Origin: Albugo candida
Lineage: Eukaryota > Oomycota > Peronosporomycetes > Albuginales > Albuginaceae
Reading direction: 5' to 3'
DNA length: 64,000 nt
Assembly: GCA_905220665.1 (NCBI GenBank)
Contig: CAJNAR010000035.1
Coordinates: 62,001-126,000, forward strand
The notes under the pieces were generated by a model. It had not been told where the DNA came from. It saw nothing but the letters and a program-made list of their open reading frames with translations, and did not search any database. Each line of letters begins with the position of its first letter. Position 1 is the stretch's first letter. A program made the translations under genes and the position numbers. This document shows positions 55,012 through 64,000 of the stretch, piece after piece.

Positions 55012-56071
55012 TGCTGTATTGTTGTGATCGAGTCGTACGAAGTTGAAGGGAAGCACAAAAGTGAGATCTGCATCAATTTTTGGTGCGGGTAAACATGAAA
55101 AACCACCTGTGAAATTGGGCAAGATTTGATTGCATTAGTAACCTTACAAGTTTGATGTTGTCTCTACCAAACAAAACCTGAGTTGATATCACCAGCAGTA
55201 ATGTCAGCAACACGTGCGGAATTGAACGGTACGGAATAAGATGATGTGATCACATGTTGGATGACTCTATATCTTTTCTCAATTCTGGAAAGCCATGCGC
55301 TTGACGCAGGGATGCGAATGGTTCCCGATCACTTGCTTGTCTCACAAGCTTGAAGAAGGTATTGGCGTTTTTTGTCACAAATTGACCCGGTTAGTGAAGA
55401 ACGTGGCAGTACAAACGTGCTGCATGTTTATAAATTAGAATAGTGTGCAAACAGAGGCCCCTCTTTCTTTCAGAACTTTCTTCCTGGCACGCATGCACTT
55501 TTACAAGAGCGCTGGAGGAGGATCTCAGTGCAACTTCTCGCATGAAAATCACAAAATGAATTCACTTTTTTAGTTAGGAGTGATTTAGCAAGTTCGGAGT
55601 GCTTCTCGTCTCATAAATCCATTTCTAATGGTATTTATTTAAGCCCGATGTAGGAAGCTGTCCGAATGTGCGTTATTGAACGGCGCCCTGTCACTTGAAT
55701 TTTGTGTGCAGCAGCTTATTTAAAGCGTCTTCAGAGGTTTGGCTGGAAACTTGTGAATGAAGAGTAAAGACTTTGTATTCTCTCGCAGCGCTGAAATAAT
55801 TGCTTCCTATTCGTGAGAGGCTGCTTAAGAAACTGATCTAAAGAATCAAGAAAGGGTTTTAGCTGGCTTCACATGTTCTTTTCCCGTACACATGGACGTC
55901 AGTCGCCCAACTTTTGTGCCATCAAGGCGATAAGGGAACATTAGACTAGAATGGTTGACCAGCCAGTTGCTCTCGCCAATGCCAAGCCAATCAAAGCAAA
56001 ACAATGCAACACGTGTTTCACAAAAAAGATCCATTTAAAGAAAAATACTGGATTCCCGTTGGTGAGGGACC

Positions 56072-56698
56072 CTAACCTATGTGAATGTTTACTGACAAGC
56101 AGAAAATCAGTACCAACAGGATTGGCATGATGGCGACGACTATGCCAGCTGATATATCGCTGATTCCAACCTTGATAAGAGCAGAAACGTCGATCTTCAG
56201 GAATAGTTGAATAAAAGCCTCCACACCAACAAACGGAACAGCAAAAGTCGATAATCCCAAAACGCTGGAAATACTTTGACCGTATATTGAGAGCCCTTCC
56301 AAAGTAGTGATGGAAGCGTCAACCGCAGCAGGAAGGACGAGTTTACCGTGGACAAGTTCTACAACTGCACGAATTGCAACATCCAAAGAGATGCAAGCTT
56401 CCACCGCCAAAGGCTGTAGATAGATTTTGAGGATGATATGAAGGATTACCGGTGCATCATCATGACAACTTGGCGCAATCTGACAGTCCTTTGCCCAACA
56501 GGCACAATTCTTCATGAAAGAGTTGAATGTCTCCTCAACGTGTCCTTCAATGGAAGCACAAACTGGGTTTCTTATAAATGGCAATGCAGGTGGGAGGAAT
56601 GTGGGATTTGGTACCAAGTGGAGAGCGCGAAATGTATTCTGCGCATTTCCAATGATAAATAGAGAAACGCAGCCCAGGAGTGATTTTGTGGTAAACAT
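56072..56698 (-). CDS. Array family protein C5 (most diverged unit)
   Basis: 208 aa. Two amino-acid changes within the protein set it apart: Gly for Ser in the signal peptide (LLGCVS) and Glu for Asp in GHVEETF. A third change (Arg to Gln) lies in the leader upstream of the presumed start. Otherwise as C4. Confidence 0.8.
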   Translation of the reverse strand: MFTTKSLLGCVSLFIIGNAQNTFRALHLVPNPTFLPPALPFIRNPVCASIEGHVEETFNSFMKNCACWAKDCQIAPSCHDDAPVILHIILKIYLQPLAVEACISLDVAIRAVVELVHGKLVLPAAVDASITTLEGLSIYGQSISSVLGLSTFAVPFVGVEAFIQLFLKIDVSALIKVGISDISAGIVVAIMPILLVLIFCLSVNIHIG

Positions 56699-57758
56699 TG
56701 CTGTATTGTTGTGATCGAGTTGTACGAAGTTGAAGGGAAGCACAAAAGTGAGATCTGCATCAATTTTTGGTGCGGGTAAACATGAAAAACCACCTGTGAA
56801 ATTGGGCAAGATTTGATTGCATTAGTAACCTTACAAGTTTGATGTTGTCTCTACCAAACAAAACCTGAGTTGATATCACCAGCAGTAATGTCAGCAACAC
56901 GTGCGGAATTGAACGGTACGGAATAAGATGATGTGATCACATGTTGGATGACTCTATATCTTTTCTCAATTCTGGAAAGCCATGCGCTTGACGCAGGGAT
57001 GCGAATGGTTCCCGATCACTTGCTTGTCTCACAAGCTTGAAGAAGGTATTGGCGTTTTTTGTCACAAATTGACCCGGTTAGTGAAGAACGTGGCAGTACA
57101 AACGTGCTGCATGTTTATAAATTAGAATAGTGTGCAAACAGAGGCCCCTCTTTCTTTCAGAACTTTCTTCCTGGCACGCATGCACTTTTACAAGAGCGCT
57201 GGAGGAGGATCTCAGTGCAACTTCTCGCATGAAAATCACAAAATGAATTCACTTTTTTAGTTAGGAGTGATTTAGCAAGTTCGGAGTGCTTCTCGTCTCA
57301 TAAATCCATTTCTAATGGTATTTATTTAAGCCCGATGTAGGAAGCTGTCCGAATGTGCGTTATTGAACGGCGCCCTGTCACTTGAATTTTGTGTGCAGCA
57401 GCTTATTTAAAGCGTCTTCAGAGGTTTGGCTGGAAACTTGTGAATGAAGAGTAAAGACTTTGTATTCTCTCGCAGCGCTGAAATAATTGCTTCCTATTCG
57501 TGAGAGGCTGCTTAAGAAACTGATCTAAAGAATCAAGAAAGGGTTTTAGCTGGCTTCACATGTTCTTTTCCCGTACACATGGACGTCAGTCGCCCAACTT
57601 TTGTGCCATCAAGGCGATAAGGGAACATTAGACTAGAATGGTTGACCAGCCAGTTGCTCTCGCCAATGCCAAGCCAATCAAAGCAAAACAATGCAACACG
57701 TGTTTCACAAAAAAGATCCATTTAAAGAAAAATACTGGATTCCCGTTGGTGAGGGACC

Positions 57759-58385
57759 CTAACCTATGTGAATGTTTACTGACAAGCAGAAAATCAGTAC
57801 CAACAGGATTGGCATGATGGCGACGACTATGCCAGCTGATATATCGCTGATTCCAACCTTGATAAGAGCAGAAACGTCGATCTTCAGGAATAGTTGAATA
57901 AAAGCCTCCACACCAACAAACGGAACAGCAAAAGTCGATAATCCCAAAACGCTGGAAATACTTTGACCGTATATTGAGAGCCCTTCCAAAGTAGTGATGG
58001 AAGCGTCAACCGCAGCAGGAAGGACGAGTTTACCGTGGACAAGTTCTACAACTGCACGAATTGCAACATCCAAAGAGATGCAAGCTTCCACCGCCAAAGG
58101 CTGTAGATAGATTTTGAGGATGATATGAAGGATTACCGGTGCATCATCATGACAACTTGGCGCAATCTGACAGTCCTTTGCCCAACAGGCACAATTCTTC
58201 ATGAAAGAGTTGAATGTCTCATCAACGTGTCCTTCAATGGAAGCACAAACTGGGTTTCTTATAAATGGCAATGCAGGTGGGAGGAATGTGGGATTTGGTA
58301 CCAAGTGGAGAGCGCGAAATGTATTCTGCGCATTTCCAATGATAAATAGAGAAACGCAGCTCAGGAGTGATTTTGTGGTAAACAT
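57759..58385 (-). CDS. Array family protein C6
   Basis: 208 aa; protein identical to C1 and C4, with the silent and spacer variants of the C4-C6 group. Confidence 0.8.
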   Translation of the reverse strand: MFTTKSLLSCVSLFIIGNAQNTFRALHLVPNPTFLPPALPFIRNPVCASIEGHVDETFNSFMKNCACWAKDCQIAPSCHDDAPVILHIILKIYLQPLAVEACISLDVAIRAVVELVHGKLVLPAAVDASITTLEGLSIYGQSISSVLGLSTFAVPFVGVEAFIQLFLKIDVSALIKVGISDISAGIVVAIMPILLVLIFCLSVNIHIG

Positions 58386-59445
58386 TGCTGTATTGTTGTG
58401 ATCGAGTCGTACGAAGTTGAAGGGAAGCACAAAAGTGAGATCTGCATCAATTTTTGGTGCGGGTAAACATGAAAAACCACCTGTGAAATTGGGCAAGATT
58501 TGATTGCATTAGTAACCTTACAAGTTTGATGTTGTCTCTACCAAACAAAACCTGAGTTGATATCACCAGCAGTAATGTCAGCAACACGTGCGGAATTGAA
58601 CGGTACGGAATAAGATGATGTGATCACATGTTGGATGACTCTATATCTTTTCTCAATTCTGGAAAGCCATGCGCTTGACGCAGGGATGCGAATGGTTCCC
58701 GATCACTTGCTTGTCTCACAAGCTTGAAGAAGGTATTGGCGTTTTTTGTCACAAATTGACCCGGTTAGTGAAGAACGTGGCAGTACAAACGTGCTGCATG
58801 TTTATAAATTAGAATAGTGTGCAAACAGAGGCCCCTCTTTCTTTCAGAACTTTCTTCCTGGCACGCATGCACTTTTACAAGAGCGCTGGAGGAGGATCTC
58901 AGTGCAACTTCTCGCATGAAAATCACAAAATGAATTCACTTTTTTAGTTAGGAGTGATTTAGCAAGTTCGGAGTGCTTCTCGTCTCATAAATCCATTTCT
59001 AATGGTATTTATTTAAGCCCGATGTAGGAAGCTGTCCGAATGTGCGTTATTGAACGGCGCCCTGTCACTTGAATTTTGTGTGCAGCAGCTTATTTAAAGC
59101 GTCTTCAGAGGTTTGGCTGGAAACTTGTGAATGAAGAGTAAAGACTTTGTATTCTCTCGCAGCGCTGAAATAATTGCTTCCTATTCGTGAGAGGCTGCTT
59201 AAGAAACTGATCTAAAGAATCAAGAAAGGGTTTTAGCTGGCTTCACATGTTCTTTTCCCGTACACATGGACGTCAGTCGCCCAACTTTTGTGCCATCAAG
59301 GCGATAAGGGAACATTAGACTAGAATGGTTGACCAGCCAGTTGCTCTCGCCAATGCCAAGCCAATCAAAGCAAAACAATGCAACACGTGTTTCACAAAAA
59401 AGATCCATTTAAAGAAAAATACTGGATTCCCGTTGGTGAGGGACC

Positions 59446-60072
59446 CTAACCTATGTGAATGTTTACTGACAAGCAGAAAATCAGTACCAACAGGATTGGC
59501 ATGATGGCGACGACTATGCCAGCTGATATATCGCTGATTCCAACCTTGATAAGAGCAGAAACGTCGATCTTCAGGAATAGTTGAATAAAAGCCTCCACAC
59601 CAACAAACGGAACAGCAAAAGTCGATAATCCCAAAACGCTGGAAATACTTTGACCGTATATTGAGAGCCCTTCCAAAGTAGTGATGGAAGCGTCAACCGC
59701 AGCAGGAAGGACGAGTTTACCGTGGACAAGTTCTACAACTGCACGAATTGCAACATCCAAAGAGATGCAAGCTTCCACCGCCAAAGGCTGTAGATAGATT
59801 TTGAGGATGATATGAAGGATTACCGGTGCATCATCATGACAACTTGGCGCAATCTGACAGTCCTTTGCCCAACAGGCACAATTCTTCATGAAAGAGTTGA
59901 ATGTCTCATCAACGTGTCCTTCAATGGAAGCACAAACTGGATTTCTTATAAATGGCAATGCAGGTGGGAGGAATGTGGGATTTGGTACCAAGTGGAGAGC
60001 GCGAAATGTATTCTGCGCATTTCCAATGATAAATAGAGAAACGCAGCTCAGGAGTGATTTTGTGGTAAACAT
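59446..60072 (-). CDS. Array family protein C7
   Basis: 208 aa; protein identical to C1. The spacer combines 'cctggcacgc' (as C2, C4-C6, C9) with 'gcgctctg' (as C1-C3, C8). Confidence 0.8.
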   Translation of the reverse strand: MFTTKSLLSCVSLFIIGNAQNTFRALHLVPNPTFLPPALPFIRNPVCASIEGHVDETFNSFMKNCACWAKDCQIAPSCHDDAPVILHIILKIYLQPLAVEACISLDVAIRAVVELVHGKLVLPAAVDASITTLEGLSIYGQSISSVLGLSTFAVPFVGVEAFIQLFLKIDVSALIKVGISDISAGIVVAIMPILLVLIFCLSVNIHIG

Positions 60073-61132
60073 TGCTGTATTGTTGTGATCGAGTCGTACG
60101 AAGTTGAAGGGAAGCACAAAAGTGAGATCTGCATCAATTTTTGGTGCGGGTAAACATGAAAAACCACCTGTGAAATTGGGCAAGATTTGATTGCATTAGT
60201 AACCTTACAAGTTTGATGTTGTCTCTACCAAACAAAACCTGAGTTGATATCACCAGCAGTAATGTCAGCAACACGTGCGGAATTGAACGGTACGGAATAA
60301 GATGATGTGATCACATGTTGGATGACTCTATATCTTTTCTCAATTCTGGAAAGCCATGCGCTTGACGCAGGGATGCGAATGGTTCCCGATCACTTGCTTG
60401 TCTCACAAGCTTGAAGAAGGTATTGGCGTTTTTTGTCACAAATTGACCCGGTTAGTGAAGAACGTGGCAGTACAAACGTGCTGCATGTTTATAAATTAGA
60501 ATAGTGTGCAAACAGAGGCCCCTCTTTCTTTCAGAACTTTCTTCCTGGCACGCATGCACTTTTACAAGAGCGCTGGAGGAGGATCTCAGTGCAACTTCTC
60601 GCATGAAAATCACAAAATGAATTCACTTTTTTAGTTAGGAGTGATTTAGCAAGTTCGGAGTGCTTCTCGTCTCATAAATCCATTTCTAATGGTATTTATT
60701 TAAGCCCGATGTAGGAAGCTGTCCGAATGTGCGTTATTGAACGGCGCTCTGTCACTTGAATTTTGTGTGCAGCAGCTTATTTAAAGCGTCTTCAGAGGTT
60801 TGGCTGGAAACTTGTGAATGAAGAGTAAAGACTTTGTATTCTCTCGCAGCGCTGAAATAATTGCTTCCTATTCGTGAGAGGCTGCTTAAGAAACTGATCT
60901 AAAGAATCAAGAAAGGGTTTTAGCTGGCTTCACATGTTCTTTTCCCGTACACATGGACGTCAGTCGCCCAACTTTTGTGCCATCAAGGCGATAAGGGAAC
61001 ATTAGACTAGAATGGTTGACCAGCCAGTTGCTCTCGCCAATGCCAAGCCAATCAAAGCAAAACAATGCAACACGTGTTTCACAAAAAAGATCCATTTAAA
61101 GAAAAATACTGGATTCCCGTTGGTGAGGGACC

Positions 61133-61759
61133 CTAACCTATGTGAATGTTTACTGACAAGCAGAAAATCAGTACCAACAGGATTGGCATGATGGCGACGA
61201 CTATGCCAGCTGATATATCGCTGATTCCAACCTTGATAAGAGCAGAAACGTCGATCTTCAGGAATAGTTGAATAAAAGCCTCCACACCAACAAACGGAAC
61301 AGCAAAAGTCGATAATCCCAAAACGCTGGAAATACTTTGACCGTATATTGAGAGCCCTTCCAAAGTAGTGATGGAAGCGTCAACCGCAGCAGGTAGGACG
61401 AGTTTACCGTGGACAAGTTCTACAACTGCACGAATTGCAACATCCAAAGAGATGCAAGCTTCCACCGCCAAAGGCTGTAGATAGATTTTGAGGATGATAT
61501 GAAGGATTACCGGTGCATCATCATGACAACTTGGCGCAATCTGACAGTCCTTTGCCCAACAGGCACAATTCTTCATGAAAGAGTTGAATGTCTCATCAAC
61601 GTGTCCTTCAATGGAAGCACAAACTGGATTTCTTATAAATGGCAATGCAGGTGGGAGGAATGTGGGATTTGGTACCAAGTGGAGAGCGCGAAATGTATTC
61701 TGCGCATTTCCAATGATAAATAGAGAAACGCTGCTCAGGAGTGATTTTGTGGTAAACAT
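61133..61759 (-). CDS. Array family protein C8
   Basis: 208 aa; Ser variant in the signal peptide (as C2 and C9) together with the silent gcaggtagg change (as C3). This combination is not found in any other unit. Confidence 0.8.
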   Translation of the reverse strand: MFTTKSLLSSVSLFIIGNAQNTFRALHLVPNPTFLPPALPFIRNPVCASIEGHVDETFNSFMKNCACWAKDCQIAPSCHDDAPVILHIILKIYLQPLAVEACISLDVAIRAVVELVHGKLVLPAAVDASITTLEGLSIYGQSISSVLGLSTFAVPFVGVEAFIQLFLKIDVSALIKVGISDISAGIVVAIMPILLVLIFCLSVNIHIG

Positions 61760-62819
61760 TGCTGTATTGTTGTGATCGAGTCGTACGAAGTTGAAGGGAA
61801 GCACAAAAGTGAGATCTGCATCAATTTTTGGTGCGGGTAAACATGAAAAACCACCTGTGAAATTGGGCAAGATTTGATTGCATTAGTAACCTTACAAGTT
61901 TGATGTTGTCTCTACCAAACAAAACCTGAGTTGATATCACCAGCAGTAATGTCAGCAACACGTGCGGAATTGAACGGTACGGAATAAGATGATGTGATCA
62001 CATGTTGGATGACTCTATATCTTTTCTCAATTCTGGAAAGCCATGCGCTTGACGCAGGGATGCGAATGGTTCCCGATCACTTGCTTGTCTCACAAGCTTG
62101 AAGAAGGTATTGGCGTTTTTTGTCACAAATTGACCCGGTTAGTGAAGAACGTGGCAGTACAAACGTGCTGCATGTTTATAAATTAGAATAGTGTGCAAAC
62201 AGAGGCCCCTCTTTCTTTCAGAACTTTCTTCCTTGCACGCATGCACTTTTACAAGAGCGCTGGAGGAGGATCTCAGTGCAACTTCTCGCATGAAAATCAC
62301 AAAATGAATTCACTTTTTTAGTTAGGAGTGATTTAGCAAGTTCGGAGTGCTTCTCGTCTCATAAATCCATTTCTAATGGTATTTATTTAAGCCCGATGTA
62401 GGAAGCTGTCCGAATGTGCGTTATTGAACGGCGCTCTGTCACTTGAATTTTGTGTGCAGCAGCTTATTTAAAGCGTCTTCAGAGGTTTGGCTGGAAACTT
62501 GTGAATGAAGAGTAAAGACTTTGTATTCTCTCGCAGCGCTGAAATAATTGCTTCCTATTCGTGAGAGGCTGCTTAAGAAACTGATCTAAAGAATCAAGAA
62601 AGGGTTTTAGCTGGCTTCACATGTTCTTTTCCCGTACACATGGACGTCAGTCGCCCAACTTTTGTGCCATCAAGGCGATAAGGGAACATTAGACTAGAAT
62701 GGTTGACCAGCCAGTTGCTCTCGCCAATGCCAAGCCAATCAAAGCAAAACAATGCAACACGTGTTTCACAAAAAAGATCCATTTAAAGAAAAATACTGGA
62801 TTCCCGTTGGTGAGGGACC

Positions 62820-63446
62820 CTAACCTATGTGAATGTTTACTGACAAGCAGAAAATCAGTACCAACAGGATTGGCATGATGGCGACGACTATGCCAGCTGA
62901 TATATCGCTGATTCCAACCTTGATAAGAGCAGAAACGTCGATCTTCAGGAATAGTTGAATAAAAGCCTCCACACCAACAAACGGAACAGCAAAAGTCGAT
63001 AATCCCAAAACGCTGGAAATACTTTGACCGTATATTGAGAGCCCTTCCAAAGTAGTGATGGAAGCGTCAACCGCAGCAGGAAGGACGAGTTTACCGTGGA
63101 CAAGTTCTACAACTGCACGAATTGCAACATCCAAAGAGATGCAAGCTTCCACCGCCAAAGGCTGTAGATAGATTTTGAGGATGATATGAAGGATTACCGG
63201 TGCATCATCATGACAACTTGGCGCAATCTGACAGTCCTTTGCCCAACAGGCACAATTCTTCATGAAAGAGTTGAATGTCTCATCAACGTGTCCTTCAATG
63301 GAAGCACAAACTGGATTTCTTATAAATGGCAATGCAGGTGGGAGGAATGTGGGATTTGGTACCAAGTGGAGAGCGCGAAATGTATTCTGCGCATTTCCAA
63401 TGATAAATAGAGAAACGCTGCTCAGGAGTGATTTTGTGGTAAACAT
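62820..63446 (-). CDS. Array family protein C9
   Basis: 208 aa; identical to C2 in protein and in the variant sites checked (Ser signal variant, gcaggaagg, 'cctggcacgc'). The unit is cut by the window end, so its full spacer and any further copies are not visible. Confidence 0.8.
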   Translation of the reverse strand: MFTTKSLLSSVSLFIIGNAQNTFRALHLVPNPTFLPPALPFIRNPVCASIEGHVDETFNSFMKNCACWAKDCQIAPSCHDDAPVILHIILKIYLQPLAVEACISLDVAIRAVVELVHGKLVLPAAVDASITTLEGLSIYGQSISSVLGLSTFAVPFVGVEAFIQLFLKIDVSALIKVGISDISAGIVVAIMPILLVLIFCLSVNIHIG

Positions 63447-64000
63447 TGCTGTATTGTTGTGATCGAGTCGTACGAAGTTGAAGGGAAGCACAAAAGTGAG
63501 ATCTGCATCAATTTTTGGTGCGGGTAAACATGAAAAACCACCTGTGAAATTGGGCAAGATTTGATTGCATTAGTAACCTTACAAGTTTGATGTTGTCTCT
63601 ACCAAACAAAACCTGAGTTGATATCACCAGCAGTAATGTCAGCAACACGTGCGGAATTGAACGGTACGGAATAAGATGATGTGATCACATGTTGGATGAC
63701 TCTATATCTTTTCTCAATTCTGGAAAGCCATGCGCTTGACGCAGGGATGCGAATGGTTCCCGATCACTTGCTTGTCTCACAAGCTTGAAGAAGGTATTGG
63801 CGTTTTTTGTCACAAATTGACCCGGTTAGTGAAGAACGTGGCAGTACAAACGTGCTGCATGTTTATAAATTAGAATAGTGTGCAAACAGAGGCCCCTCTT
63901 TCTTTCAGAACTTTCTTCCTGGCACGCATGCACTTTTACAAGAGCGCTGGAGGAGGATCTCAGTGCAACTTCTCGCATGAAAATCACAAAATGAATTCAC

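Larger units (their letters stand above)
49080..64000 (-). repeat. Tandem array 2: about 8.8 units of 1,687 bp
   Basis: Gene starts and ends recur every 1,687 bp exactly, nine times, and the array runs out of the right side of the window. Units differ from each other at only a handful of positions. The leftmost unit has the most private differences at its outer edge, as expected at an array boundary. Every unit holds one minus-strand gene (C1-C9) and about 1 kb of spacer. No transposase, terminal inverted repeat or target-site duplication was seen. Confidence 0.95.

Noticed and set aside
36430..64000. Tandem arrays as CRISPR, rDNA or a replication origin
   Set aside because: Unit lengths are 1.7 and 2.6 kb with protein-coding genes; there are no short palindromic repeats with spacers and no rRNA-like sequence.

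Overview
The window looks like nuclear DNA of an oomycete, and an Albugo-like (white rust) plant parasite would fit. This is inference from gene content and gene structure. Reading frames are joined by very short introns (about 48-81 nt, often with gtacgt donors). The proteins are eukaryotic: Sec24, kinesin-10, ZPR1, a CDPK with EF hands, TOR, a fused PabA-PabB aminodeoxychorismate synthase, and a seven-transmembrane receptor fused to an inositol-polyphosphate 4-phosphatase. That last 'GPCR-bigram' architecture is known from oomycetes. No operons, CRISPR arrays or tRNA genes were recognised.

Layout. 1-8250: an intact Sec24 gene (minus strand) lies between two arms of a 1.7-kb inverted repeat. 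Each arm carries a BAF-like small gene and an S28 serine carboxypeptidase. The right arm is intact; the left arm has a frameshifted BAF-like copy and runs off the window. 8251-18570: a rearranged mosaic. A segmental duplication (about 8.7-11.3 kb and 14.3-17.0 kb) carries a pair of diverged secreted-protein genes and two broken TOR N-termini. It is interleaved with two truncated Sec24 copies, which are nearly identical to the intact gene. 18670-35222: ordinary compact single-copy DNA holding a PH-like protein, the GPCR-INPP4 fusion (with an internal partial duplication that breaks its frame), a coiled-coil protein, ZPR1, kinesin-10 with a C-terminal HhH, a CDPK and ADC synthase.

36430-64000: two adjacent tandem arrays, with every gene on the minus strand, hold 14 members of one secreted, C-terminally hydrophobic protein family that I do not recognise. 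The first array has 2.56-kb monomers arranged as 5.12-kb A-B dimers (A1 B1 A2 B2 B3). The second has about 8.8 near-identical 1,687-bp units (C1-C9) and continues past the window end. The signal peptide and the hydrophobic tail are conserved between the A/B and C types, while the cysteine-containing middle diverges. The small differences among C units are shuffled between copies, which points to ongoing exchange. This array is the strongest candidate for an undescribed system: a surface or secreted protein family amplified for dose or diversity.

Gene boundaries were worked out by eye from frame continuity and GT/GC-AG sites. No alignment or search was run.
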